The position numbers and the translations under genes are program-made. A stretch of 64,000 nt of DNA from Reticulitermes lucifugus (Eukaryota; Arthropoda; Insecta; Blattodea; Rhinotermitidae): positions 92,049 through 156,048 of the forward strand of contig JAKCWW010000132.1 in the NCBI GenBank assembly GCA_026260175.1, given 5' to 3'. Positions 52,048-63,932 of the stretch are shown piece after piece. How positions within the stretch are numbered: the first letter of the stretch is position 1; each line of letters starts with the position of its first letter. The notes below the pieces were generated by a model. That model was given only the letters and a program-made list of their open reading frames with translations. It was not told the origin of the DNA and did no database searches.

Positions 52048-53854
52048 CTGCTTGAGAACAAAGTGTTACTTCAATGGCACAACTCTGCAACACAAAATCT
52101 CTGAGGCGCACCAAGCTACTACCAGCAACATAAGACAATTAACTTTGAGTGCAATGAAAATGAGCAGTTACCTTGCGATATTTGTTGAATCCATGTTCTC
52201 TTGTCACAGACATAAAGGTCTCCCTAGAACAGGCCATGAAGGCCGAGAGGGGGAGTACAGGTATAGCTCTACTATTTCTTTAACCTCGGCCTAGATGGGG
52301 GTGTTTGTCACAGAGACCTACTGAAATTGATGGCCGTTAACCTTTCAACAATGGCCTCTGTGTACTATACAGTCTTCAGTTCCTCAAACATAGCCAGCTT
52401 CTCTGCATCATATAGCATAAGTCCATTTTAGGGTAATTTAAATTTAAAACTCCTCCATGCTGGACAATAGTTGGAATTTATATCCCAACTTCACTGAATG
52501 ATTAATAACATAAAGTGATTCTTATGTATTTAAAGACAATGCTTTAATTACAGAAGTTAAACAGCACATAATGAGAGATGACGATCATGAATTGTGAGGA
52601 CATAATGATATGGAAGGGGTAGTTGACACCTGTTCCAAGATACTTCCCTGGCATCTGCAAGGAGAGACTGATGGAAATGAGAAACCTTAGTCACATGAAT
52701 GTTTGAAACAGATATCTTCTAAATACAAATCTAATTCACTATATCAAACCATTCCAACAGAAAAAAAATGATTCCTTGAGAATGTAGCTTGTTGAGGCAC
52801 TACATCAACATTGAGTCTAACATTTGGAAATTCACATTTTGAACAAACGTTAATTGAAGAAAAAAAATTTAATTTGGCTTCATAGCTCCGTATGTTTGTA
52901 TAAGTGGGCATCAAAGTGGTACATCAGTTAAACTAAAGGGCAGTGTAACACCAAATACAACCACTTCAAAGTTCAAATAAAATAAACTGAACCTGGTATA
53001 GTGTCGCCCTCTATATTAAATGGATGTAAGGGCTGAAGAAGTAATTGTTTATAGACACAAAGTAATTCTTGGGGTATTTCATGACAGTTCAACTGCAGGC
53101 AAAAGGTGATTGGGTGCTCACAGGTACAGCACTGAAAGGCAATGCTCACGGTCCTTTAAAATATTATCCTGGGATCTTAAAGGATATATCCCGAATCCAA
53201 GTCTAGAGCATTCCATCACATTCCTCTGATTTCAGCACCAAATGTGGCAATCAAAGGGTTAGCAATCCTACTTCACATTCTGTAGGTCCCAGTTTCATAT
53301 CTTGACCTGACAACCAGCTACCCTGATGGAATTTCATGATTTTCCCGTCTCTTTAACCAAATGGGATGCCGTACCTCAAAGCAGACTACAACCACATCCT
53401 TCTACAGCATTTCCATTATTCACTCATCATCCTTATGATGCTATACAGTCTGGGCTACTGACATCATGGTTACATAATGCACTAGACAGAATATATGTCA
53501 GCTTGTCAAATAGAACAAAAAAAAATCCAATGTTTTATTACAGCGCTGTATAGTCAAGTAGGTGGCTACCAACATGCCTCAGAAACTTTGATAAGCACTG
53601 GCATGCCTGCACAGTGTCCACAATCTAAATTTTTAGTGCTGTAAAAACTTCAACTCTAATGATTTCAAATACTGTAGTCTCAAAATACAACCTCAGGCTT
53701 TGAGGCACATTAGAGAAAAACATGAGGTACTCTGTACAGTGCACTATCACATTCAACTGCTGTATTGCACAATACAGAGAGTAGGTTATGAGCAAAATTA
53801 CATGTTCTGGTAGGTATTCATATTTTATACCTTTGTCTTTTCATGTAATCCATG
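52048..53854. other. lola: Spacer between finger exons 9 and 10
   Basis: About 1.8 kb with no recognisable repeat or exon beyond a weak foldback-like stretch near 53.1-53.2 kb. Confidence 0.5.
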
Positions 53855-54186
53855 TTACAGTTTAGTATGGACAAACAACATATGTCTCTTGAGGTTTCCT
53901 TTGCGTTTAGTTTTCATTGGGCAAAGTGGACACTGCAGATTAGCTTCTCTGCCACATTCCTTCCTCTTGTGCGACGAAAGATTTTTCTGCATACTGTAAG
54001 AAGCTCCACATGTTTCACACTGGAAAGGTTTAACAGTCTGTGGCTGCTGGAGGATCTGCTTCATTAACCTATCACTACCTACTGCTGTTGGCACAATCAT
54101 ATTTCCACCTCCACCAGAAATACCAATTGAGCATCCTGTATTAAAATCCGAAGGCCAGTTGGTGACCATCCAAAGCTCATCAGACC
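53855..54186 (-). CDS. lola: lola alternative terminal exon 10 (C2HC + C2H2 finger pair)
   Basis: The acceptor ...ctgttttgttgcag is followed by GG (split codon) and 109 codons. The linker starts SDELWMVTNWPSDF (Trp 5 and 10), has a glycine run (SGGGGN) and a Gln-rich part just before the fingers. Finger 1 uses C56, C59, H72 and C77 (CETCGASYSMQKNL); finger 2 uses C85, C88, H101 and H106 (MKTKRKGNLKRH). The tail is only TKL. It lies 1.8 kb from exon 9, the closest spacing in the array apart from exons 2-3. Finger 2 resembles exon 8. Confidence 0.92.
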
Positions 54187-54349
54187 CTGCAACAAAACAG
54201 TGAGGACCTACTGCATCAATCATGTGAAAAAAAATTAACAAGGAATCCAAAAACAGCCGCTCAGACTGAATGTCACACTCAAACAGGTAGCATTTGTATT
54301 TCTTGTTCAGGAGATCCTAGGTTCAAATCCTGGCTATCCTGACATTTTT

Positions 54350-54545
54350 TTCATGAAGATTCCAACCTTCTTGGATGTGACACTGTGTCACTGGGTGGTA
54401 AGTTCCCGACATTTCGGACGATTGCCCTTGAAGAACACACCATGATCTTTCAAAATATCGGGAAGCAGTCACCCAATGAAACAGCATCGCATCCCAAGTG
54501 ACGTGAATCCTCAGCAACACCACTGTCAGAACCTAAAATCACAGC
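54350..54545. repeat. Foldback MITE copy
   Basis: GAAGATTCCAACCTTCTTGG and TGTGACACTGTGTCACTGGG pair with CACCCAATGAAACAGCATCG and GAATCCTCAGCAACACCACT; AACCTAAAATC ends the copy. Confidence 0.65.
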
Positions 54546-54929
54546 TTGTGGCAGTTTCTCACAATCCCTCTACTCAAATTCAAGGACAGTACTTCAGTTT
54601 AGGCCACGCACATTTCCTGCCACATTCTTTTCACTTTGCTTTTCACTCATCATAAAATCACTTCATGCTATACAGTACGAGCTATTAAAAGTGTCTGTTA
54701 AATGAACCATACATAATATCAGAGACAGTTTGTTATGATTCCAATTGGTATTCCCACAGTAATTCTTAGAATAATTAATTACACTGCTTCAACCACACAG
54801 GCTGTACACCACTGAATGAGATGGGAAGATGATCATGAATGGTGAAAATATTGGCTACCCATGTTACTATCCCAGCAATTTATTGGAGAGAATCAACAAA
54901 AACCACAAAAATAATCAGGATATAAGATG

Positions 54930-55120
54930 TACTCTCTTTTGTGACATGATGCCATATAGCCTAGTAGATACACAGCAACGTTTCAGAAGAACCTGCTGCC
55001 TCCATCATCACGGTGTGGTCTGCTCACTAATGTCAGTACGTTATCTACCAGACTACGTGGTGTCACTCCCCCGATGACGGTAATCTTCAGTCACTATCAT
55101 GAGAACCTGAAATCTCACAC
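54930..55120. repeat. Foldback MITE copy
   Basis: GTGACATGATGCCATATAGC pairs with ACCAGACTACGTGGTGTCAC; centre has CTGCTGCCTCCATCATCACG. It ends GAGAACCTGAAATCTCAC. Confidence 0.65.
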
Positions 55121-55489
55121 GTAATCAAGATGTCCATTAACAACATGATTAGGGCCTGCATTTGACATCTGTATCCCTTTCAAATGGTTAGGAATATACA
55201 AGCTATTGAGTAGCAACAGACAGCACTGTCAATACATCATCCAATGACTCCAAAGAATGGAGGTACAAATTATCTGCAGTTACATAGTACACTCACAGAA
55301 CACACAACTGACAAAGATTCAGTGGCTGCAGGTAAGTACCAACACCAGTCTATAAAGTGGACATTTCTTCATCACAGACTTTACTGGATTCACCTCACGA
55401 TGTTCAAATAAATATACATGAAGACTTCAACTGCTTGAGTAGTGTCAAACAGTTGACATCTGTCATGTAACATGATGACCAAACATATA

Positions 55490-55690
55490 ATTATTAAGAC
55501 ATCAGACTGTGGTATTTTGTATTGTGATGCCATGTAATGCTGGAGGTAATTAAACACAGTTTTGAAGGCACACACTGCCTGCGTCTTCAGGGTTAACCAC
55601 GGTAGCTAGTTACCAGACTACACGATGCCATAACCTACATCAGAATCTGCATTCACCAGTGAAAACCTGAAATCTTACATAAGATATTTT
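55490..55690. repeat. Foldback MITE copy
   Basis: GTGATGCCATGTAATGCTGG pairs with ACCAGACTACACGATGCCAT; ends GAAAACCTGAAATCTTAC. Confidence 0.6.
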
Positions 55691-56123
55691 TCATTTCTGG
55701 GGTCTACAAGAACAATATGACAGATGATTCTGGTTCTCCAATAACTTTGTATTGTACAATAAATAAATGCTTCACAGGAATGTAACATGTAACATAAAAG
55801 GTCCCATGGATATATGCATATTAAATACACATGTGCATAGACTGTTGATTATTTGATTATTTACAACATTTCTAAGAGCACAATTTATGCAACATAAAAC
55901 AGGGTGAATCATGATCAAGGACTGAAGATTGAATAGGATGGGATGTAAGGTCGCAGTGTGGCCACCAGGATTGGGTTCACTTCATTTTGGGCCACACCGT
56001 ACATGTAGATTTCAACAAAAATACTCATTATACAACCAATCTTATGAAGAAGTATGTTACAATTATACACGTGTATATGCTTTTGTTTCAACTTGTTCTT
56101 TTGCAATATCTCCCATGTCATTG

Positions 56124-56162
56124 TCCTCCTCCTCCTCCTCATCATCATCATCATCATCATCA
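56124..56162. repeat. Compound trinucleotide microsatellite
   Basis: TCC repeated about six times followed by ATC/TCA repeated about seven times. Confidence 0.9.
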
Positions 56163-58494
56163 AGTTAACACTTCAGTACAACAGTGAACCAATACAGTCT
56201 TAATATTTCAACACACAAAGAACCAAAATATAAATTTACATTGTCCAATAAAGCATTCTTGTTACTTCCTAACTAATTAATGAAATACACAGTTATCATA
56301 CAACATTATGCGTGGCAACAAAACAATTACAGTATTTTGAAAATGGGGTCAGTAGCATACAATCTTCAGGTGCTACTGGGGTCAGCATTGTACAATCTTC
56401 AGGTGCTTTTCAGAGTGTGGCCTTCCGTGTTATGATGCCACTGTGCAGATCTTTTAAATGGTTACCCACGTTCTGAAGCAACCCGCTGCCACCGTGTTCC
56501 CTTCTACTGTGATGATGTAAGTGGCATGCATCTCTGAAATGTTGGTAACCACCCAGGAAACTACAGAGTTCCTTTAACGTAGAAATGAGTACGGCACAGT
56601 GGATGGCATCACCAGTTTTACATTGCAACTGATGATGTCCACTCTTGGGTGTGCAGTCCCACATTAACATTGGACTCACGGAACTGAGTACTAAAGAGTG
56701 GGCAGTGTCATCGGCTGCCATGCAGCAACACAGCTATAAGCAGGTGCCGCTTTAAGCTACACACCTATGTGATGTCATAACCCAGAACACAACCTAATTT
56801 TTCACTGCCATGAAACTGAAACAGATTTTTAAGTACCAATTTTAAACTCTACTTGGTTGTTATCTTTTGGGTGATGTATGTCACACATTAACCACCCAGG
56901 GATCTCAAACCTCTGAGCCTTTATGGTCCATAACCAAAAAAAAAAATCTTTAATCCTTCATGTTAAAAAAAAATATCTATGACAAGTAGAATGTGATCAA
57001 AATGAGGGCCTCATGCGGCATGCAGTGTGAATGTTTGAGACCCCTAGGCTGGACAACTGTTTCACTTCTGGCAGAGACAGAGATTTTTCCCCCACCATAT
57101 CCAGACTGACCCTGGTGCCCAATCACCCTCCTATGCAAGAATTACCAGTGACTCCTTGCCAGGATAAAGTGGCCAGAGCTTTAACCTGATCAAACACTTC
57201 CACTTGGAGCTCAAGTGAATGATATATGGGTCTGTATCATTACTCCTGAATGTCTTCATACTGTAGCAAATAAAAACAGAGATATATTTACATTATTACA
57301 ACACAAAACTTCAGTGCATTGGACACTGTTTTTGACACCAATATCAGACAGGAAAATGATAAGTCTGGTTAATATTATATCAGCTGGCTTGAGAAAGCCA
57401 GTCTGCCATTGGCCAATAACTAATCAAAGAGAACACAGCGAGAGGAATCAGTCACTTCAACAATGTTACCCACATAAAGGTTGCTTAGCCCAATTATGGG
57501 TCAAATCATGCAGCTTTCACTCAGACTACTACTTGGCCAACACAGACTGGACTCCATTACACCAACTCATAACAGTATATATAACACATATACCCTCATC
57601 ATAATGACTCTTCATGACAGAAACATGGACAGTGTGCCTGCTGGGAAGATGTTAAGTGGTTAGATCTTGAAGATTATCCATTTCCATTCCTTTGTTGATA
57701 CTCTGCTGATAATTCATGTACACTATAAATACTCCATTCCAAAGAAAACATCACAGCTCTCTGCTCTCTGTTGCCATCTGTTGGTGTTAAGTCTGAACTC
57801 CACGCTCTTAGATGTAACACGAAAGATACCTTTACAATAAATTAAGTAACTGTGGGACATACGGGAAAAGAAAGAGATTCTGGGAAATCAGTGGCACTGT
57901 TACCAATTGTTATTTATTTTGATATGGAACCAAGTCTGAAAACAGGAGTATGATAAGGAACTGACCTTAAAGCCACAATATTATTCATTCATATGCAGTC
58001 CACATCACTGGCAAGGCAGTGTTAAGAACTGCCTTACAGAACCACTCCACAGTTTAAGTCTTCTTAATATGTCAACATGTGATAACTTTAGAACAAACTC
58101 TAGAAATAACCTCCACAGAACATACATGAACATGAAAAACATGACTCAAAAACTAAATGGTATCTTACACAAACTAATGTGAATAAAACAATACTGATGA
58201 TACTGTATCCATTCACTTTAATAATATGACACAAATATTATATCCATACATTATATCTACATGGGTAAGGTACTTCTTAAAATAAAAGTTTATTTGAACA
58301 AACAGATTAATATACATGTCAGAATTTACACCTTTACAGCTCAAATTTAAATACAAATCAACACTACAACTTACGGTATGTATTAATGCATAAACACAAG
58401 AAGGTAATATAGATTACTTTATAGCAACAACTATGCAGGAATCAAATATTATGTATTTATAAAATCTATTTTCTCTAACAAATTATTCTTTTAC

Positions 58495-58688
58495 AAATCA
58501 AAAGTTTAAAAAACCAACATATGCACTATATTCTTACAAGTAGTCAATTACCCCCACATATGTTTCGGCTTCAACAAGCCATCTTCAGGGGGTATGTAGG
58601 CATATGTAGGGGTAATTGACTTACTTGTAAGAATATAGTGCATATGTTGGTTTTTTAAACTTTTGATTTGTTATCATGATGCACGGTG
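58495..58688. mobile_element. Hairpin MITE of the CACCGTGCAT group
   Basis: CAAATCAAAAGTTTAAAAAA pairs exactly with TTTTTTAAACTTTTGATTTG; core ATGTTTCGGCTTC and CCATCTTCAGGGGG. The right side ends ATGATGCACGGTG, the shared terminus in reverse. Confidence 0.8.
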
Positions 58689-60295
58689 AATATAACGTGA
58701 AATATTCTTTTACAACCTTCCATAAATGTTCTTAAAACAGAAAACCTACCAGTACATCAAATCTTCAGCCCCCAACATAGGATACATAGGTAAATACGTA
58801 AATAATTACCACACGACACCGTGTAATTACCCAGAAGACCACAGATTACATAGGATACATTCTGTCAAATATTTTCACTTAAAAAAAAACCTGAAACACA
58901 AACTTTCGATAGCAGTAAGGTCCAAAAAGGGTGCCCAGTTAACACAAAACTCCTTCACAAAATATTACTTTTTTTTCTGAATGTGGTAAAATGACTTGAC
59001 ATTATATTCTGTTACACACATTAAGATCAAGACTCCAGCCAGTCTGGCAGATTGATACCAATGCTCCACAGAAAACTAATGCCTCCAACATCTGCAGGGA
59101 ACACATTTCTTTGAAACACTGTACCCATCAACCAACATACAGGTGTCACATACCAGAAGATCATAATCCTATACCATAAGAACATCATATCTTGTACATT
59201 TCATCTGACTCCTTTACCCCTTACTACACCTGACAGAGTGCAATTAATTTTACACTGCTGTAATTAACATAACACAAAGGAGCGTATTATGGACATCTAA
59301 ATTAACCCTTTTATACCAGACTTAAACACCTGGTGGGAGATGCAGACCAGAATGTAAATGAGATCTACATAAGGAAGGCCACTACATGTGGTCATTTGAA
59401 CCTGATGTTCAGTGTTATGTTCAACACACTGTGTGTTGGGAATACTCGACATTAGGCACCAGAGAGTCAAGTGGTATGATAACATCATGGTATAGTGCAT
59501 TTGTAGGCTGAGAAAATAGTTTCAAATGCAAGAAGAATTTACATATTACCAAATACCACAAAAATAAACAAAAACATAAGTAAGAGCTTTACTCATGAAG
59601 TCAGTTAAAATTGCAGCAGTCATTAGGGTACAAAATATCTGTGCTTTTATTGTTATTAATGCAGAAGCATGGGAAGTGTTTTACAAATGCCACAGTAATA
59701 AAACAGCAATTCTGAATACAGGTAATATTTTCAAGCACAGAAATATCACCATAACAGTGTAAATGCCAGGCATGTGTTCATAGCCATTCACTCAAAATTT
59801 TCTCCACCAAAAGCATATTATTCTTAACTACACCAATATTTTAATACAAGCCTGCCATTACATTTTAAACAGAATGCTAAATAAGGACACATCAAACAAT
59901 GTAACAGCAAAGAGGCAATGAACAGCATATAACACCCTGAATGGGAAACACAATGAAAGATACAAGAAACTAAAAATGAAAAACCTTTATATGGTAAAGG
60001 TAATGTTGTCCCTGTGCAGCTTTACTCCCTGGCCACTTTACCCCTGGGGAAAGAGCCCCCAGTACCCATTCAATATGAGACAGGGTGGACCCCAGCCTCA
60101 GTCTGCACACTTGGGAGAAGAAAATAACCTCCTGTCCCTGCTGAAGATGGAACCAGAAGTCCTCAGTTTTCTAGCCCATACACCAAGACATTTATTTGGT
60201 GTTTATCAATTAATATATTATATCATAGTAAAGAAAATTACTTTAAATTAACAGCTATTTGGCCGTTAATTTTTTAATGTGTGTTTTATATATTG

Positions 60296-60552
60296 CTGTG
60301 CCCGGTGACCGCATGGTCTAACGTGCAAGTCTGCGGCCACTTGCCTGCTGAGACTGCGGGTTTGAATCCCACAGGGTCATGAACGTCTGTCTCTTGTGAA
60401 TGTTGTGTGTTGTCACGTACAGGTCTCTGCGACAGACCAATCCCTCGTCCAGAAGAGTCCTACCAAGTGTGAAGTGTGGTGTGTCTGTGTGTGATCTCGA
60501 AACCTCAATGATGAGGAGTCCTAGGCCCATTAGGGTTGTTAGGAAAAAAAGT
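60296..60552 (+). mobile_element. tRNA-derived SINE (family D)
   Basis: Starts GCCCGGTGACCGCATGGTCT with B box GGGTTTGAATCCC (60358-60370) and ends GTTGTTAGGAAAAAAAG. Intact-looking 250-bp copy, not a functional tRNA because the anticodon arm and acceptor stem do not pair. Confidence 0.75.
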
Positions 60553-61157
60553 TTTATATATTATTCATTTAAATAATATATAAAACATGCACATGATATT
60601 GAGGAATATGCCTTTAGCAACAATTCTCACTGTCACTATCTGAGTGTGCCTTATCACAGAAGCTCTCGAGCAATATTCTGTTTTGACCACACTAGTCTTC
60701 AAATAACATCAGCAATGTGAAAAAGCAAGGACTTTCAATGACAACTAGTCACGCTCACAACAGTACACTGCAGAATCCCACCCTGAAGCATGTTATGACT
60801 TGATGTTTTCACGCTATGAAGATTCATGTTGTGGTCTTCCTGGTTATGACACCATGTAGCCTGATAGGTTACCAACATTCAAAATGATTACACTGCCTTT
60901 GTCTTCTCACTTCTGCAACACCGATGGAGGCAGTTATGGCCCTGATGTCTGTTTACCAGACTGTATGGCATCGTACCCACAAAGACCACCACAGGGACAT
61001 AACAATTCAGTCCACAGCCTCACACCACAATTTCAGCTTAAATGAATGAGTGTAAACACAGGCATAGGACTGCTTTATTTATCTTGGTATAATGCATCTT
61101 ATTGTGTGTCATATACTAGTTATGGAAGACAAGTTTGGATTGACACAATTATCATTA

Positions 61158-61336
61158 CTTTATTACAAACATACAGAAATAAACATGTTTCAGCTTATTT
61201 ACTAAAAGCCATCTTCAGGTCTGTTACACAAGAATGTAAATGTAGAGGAAATTCAGTATCATGCAAAATGCATTATGTGTAACATACCTGAAGACAGATT
61301 TCAGTAAAACCACTGAAACATTTGTATTATAAAACC
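61158..61336. repeat. Inverted-repeat MITE
   Basis: ACATGTTTCAGCTTATTTAC and CATCTTCAGGTCTGTTACAC pair with GTGTAACATACCTGAAGACA and CAGTAAAACCACTGAAACAT. Confidence 0.65.
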
Positions 61337-62097
61337 AATAAATTGCAAATATAAAATGTATATATTGATACGGTATTTACTCCATGTTTCGGCGGTCGAC
61401 TGCCATCTTCAGGAGTAACACCAATATTTAAAACCTGACAAAATTTGATACATTTGTAGTGATAAAATACATATCATAATAATGTTACAACCTTGTTAGG
61501 ATGTAAAATACATGGAACATGGCATCTAATCCTGTATGTTTCTAATACAGCAGTAAAACTGTCAACTGAAACTTGTGTTCCATAACTTTTTAATTCATAT
61601 TATGTCAAACAATCCCAAGAAAGGGGGCATTGGGGCGGGAGGGAGGGGGGGGGAAGTCACAAATAAGGTTATTGCTGACAATTATGTATTGTTCATTAAA
61701 ACAGCTATCAGTTACAGATGAGAATCACAGAACTACACTGTATTTCATACCTTGAAATATGCATTTGTGTCTAATATTTCACATCATTTACATTTGCTGT
61801 ACGGCTTAAGAAAGTACCCTCGAGTATTAAGCTATTACTAGATTAGGAAGAACCAAGAAGAACTGAAATTAAGAGCTGACAGCTTACTTTATCCATCTGT
61901 GGTTCTTGTTAAACACAAGTTCACAAACACGTTAAAAATTAACATTGCTCAGATGTGTAGATACTAATGTACCATCCAGCAGTTAACTGAAATGCTCAGA
62001 ACTTATTCCAGGGGCTTTCTAAATGCAAAACACACTGAACACCTGACCACAATAGCTGCATATGCTTAGAATGGCTGAAACAATGACAAATTACATG

Positions 62098-62621
62098 TCA
62101 GATATGAGCTCCTGGGTGGAATTTGTTTATATGACGCAACAGACTGTGCTTGTGTTTTGTTCGTCTTGGACAAAGTGGGCACTGCAGTGTTGCCTCCTTC
62201 CCACATTCAAGCCTCATGTGTCTTTTGAGTGTATATTCACATGCATAGCTTCGCCCACATTGCTCACAATTAAGCAGTTGTACTGGTAATGCAGGAAAAG
62301 CCCCAGTCTGCCTACCAAGCAGCATATCTGACTTACGTGATACAGATGTCAAAGAGGATGACAGAAAACTTGAAGAATAATTTGGCAAAACACGTTTATC
62401 AAACCTCAATGTAGAAGACTGTCCAGCTGAAGTTATGTTGGCAGGCCTGTGCCTTGATGAAGGATCAGCTACTAGTGAGCTGGCAGCAGTGTTACTTTGT
62501 GGTGAATCTGATGGCATTACTGAGATCTTTGTGGAAGTTACAATGGATTCCAGCAACAGAGATGGAAGTGAAGAAGTGAGGGTGGAGGGTGTCAGTGTTC
62601 CTCCCATCATGTATCCATACC
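62098..62621 (-). CDS. lola: lola alternative terminal exon 11 (long Ser/Thr-rich linker)
   Basis: The acceptor ...taagtttttcttttccag is followed by GG (split codon) and 173 codons, the longest in the array. Residues 8-100 form a low-complexity Ser/Thr/Leu-rich linker that looks disordered. Finger 1 uses C118, C121, H134 and C139 (CEQCGRSYACEYTL, with an extra Cys at 127); finger 2 uses C147, C150, H163 and H168 (RRTKHKHSLLRH). The tail is PGAHI. It is the exon nearest the presumed common exons, so it would be the first terminal exon transcribed. It lacks the early tryptophan seen in most others. Confidence 0.92.
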
Positions 62622-63932
62622 CTGGAAAAGAAAAACTTATATCAGTACATGCTCTAAAATACACAATTTCACAGTTATATGTACCACAACTTAACATAAC
62701 AAAACTGAAAACAAAAAGAAAAAGATAGAAGAACGGCTTTCATACAAAAACAGAACTTGACACAGTATAAGCAAAGGTGCCAGTGTGCTTAAATAAGTAT
62801 GCCAGGATGAAGTACAACTCAGTGAAGGTAGAGCTCCAAACATTATAAACTTCAAAATTAATTTTGGATAAGAGGTCTGCCTCATGCCCCAGATGCTTCA
62901 TCACATGGCAAAGAGCCCACCGAGTCCTGAGCCAGTCTAGTACAAGCAAAGGGAACAAATCATACCTCTGTCATGAAATGAGTGTCATTCAACCAGTCTG
63001 CAGCTCATCACTATACTGACTGAGCTATCCTGGCTCTGCTCAGAAGCAGAACAAAAAAAAAAGGTCCTCATAAAGAAATATATTTCAACAGTGGTCTTCC
63101 TAAGTAGTTGATTATTTAGTGGATCAAAAAATTCCCTATTGGTATGGAAATGGAAAGTTCCATGATAACACAATTACAAAATATTTTATACTGACAGAAA
63201 AAGCTTTATTCACTATTACACTTGATTCCAGAATAAAATGCACAAATAAGTGATATACCACACCATTTTAAATTAGCTAAATGCATATAACCTATCTCTA
63301 GGCCAGCGTGTGTTTATTACACACGATTAAGTTACTGCAATTAATGCACCTATACATAATATAATACTGAAAAAAACAATGTACAGTTGTCCTATACTTT
63401 ATGAAGCAACATGCCAAAAGGATATCTAGGTTGGTACAATCTCAAACTTGGCCTTGGCACTATAGCATGACCAAGAAACCTACAGCCATAACAGTAAGTG
63501 CACTGTATGTGAAGAGACCACCTTCCACCTTCCTCATCTACAGCACTTTACACTGCTGCTGAAGACTTCCTCAAAGAGATCAGTGGGTAAATATTCACCT
63601 AGCTGTGAAAACGAAGACAGTGTTCTGACTACTACAACAAGTTTTAGATCTGCTGGTCCTACTGTAATGGAGGTGAGAGGTCATCTTCACACACTGGTGA
63701 TTTACCCTCGAGGAAAGAATCCCCTCCACATTTATGACAGATGGCTGTGAGTGAAGAAGCCAGTCTCAGTGTGGTGGTAAACAGAAACATCTCTTGTGGA
63801 ATGCACATCCAGATAGCTATAAAAGATCTTTTAACACTGCCCTGAGCACCACAGCTGTCACGAGATGACCTGCCATCTGAAGGCTTTCTGTGCGATGTCA
63901 GGGCATGACAAATTTTCCTTTGAATAATGAAC
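62622..63932. other. lola: Non-coding stretch right of exon 11
   Basis: Presumed intron toward the off-window common exons. A tRNA-like SINE fragment lies on the minus strand at about 62890-63040 (AGGATAGCTCAGTCAGTATA). No BTB-encoding sequence was found. Confidence 0.5.

Larger units (their letters stand above)
54187..62097. other. lola: Spacer between finger exons 10 and 11
   Basis: Foldback copies at 54350-54545, 54930-55120, 55490-55690, 56395-56790, 59030-59190 and 60815-61000; a TCC/ATC microsatellite at 56124-56162; SINE pieces at 57060-57230 and 59990-60190; a SINE at 60296-60552; hairpins at 58495-58688 and 61158-61336. No exon seen. Confidence 0.6.
6045..62621 (-). other. lola: lola variable region: array of alternative 3' zinc-finger exons
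   Basis: Eleven separate exons on one strand, spaced 1.8-12.5 kb apart, each carry an AG acceptor, a linker of roughly 20-120 residues, a C2HC/C2H2 finger pair (broken in one case) and a stop codon. In the lola family a common 5' part with a BTB dimerisation domain is joined to one of many such terminal exons, giving nuclear transcription factors with different DNA specificities. In flies and silkworm some joins occur by trans-splicing (established knowledge). Here every acceptor has the same phase (two bases finishing a split codon), which is what mutually exclusive use of one donor requires. The BTB exons are not in the window and should lie beyond its right edge. Another lola-like BTB gene is possible but less likely. 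Confidence 0.9.

Noticed and set aside
54603-54650. Minus-strand ECGR-like peptide beside a CCACATTC string
   Set aside because: Stops lie directly upstream in frame and no cysteine pair or histidines follow at finger spacing.
55915-56168. Reading frames ending in homopolymer runs (poly-Ser or poly-Met)
   Set aside because: They are translations of the TCC/ATC microsatellite on either strand with no supporting motif.
60296-60370. Functional tRNA gene
   Set aside because: A and B boxes are present, but the stems do not pair and a 180-bp SINE body with an A-rich end follows.
62098-62697. ATG-initiated version of exon 11 and similar upstream extensions of the other exons
   Set aside because: Each extension crosses a strong pyrimidine tract and AG acceptor in the shared phase, so the extra codons are intronic.
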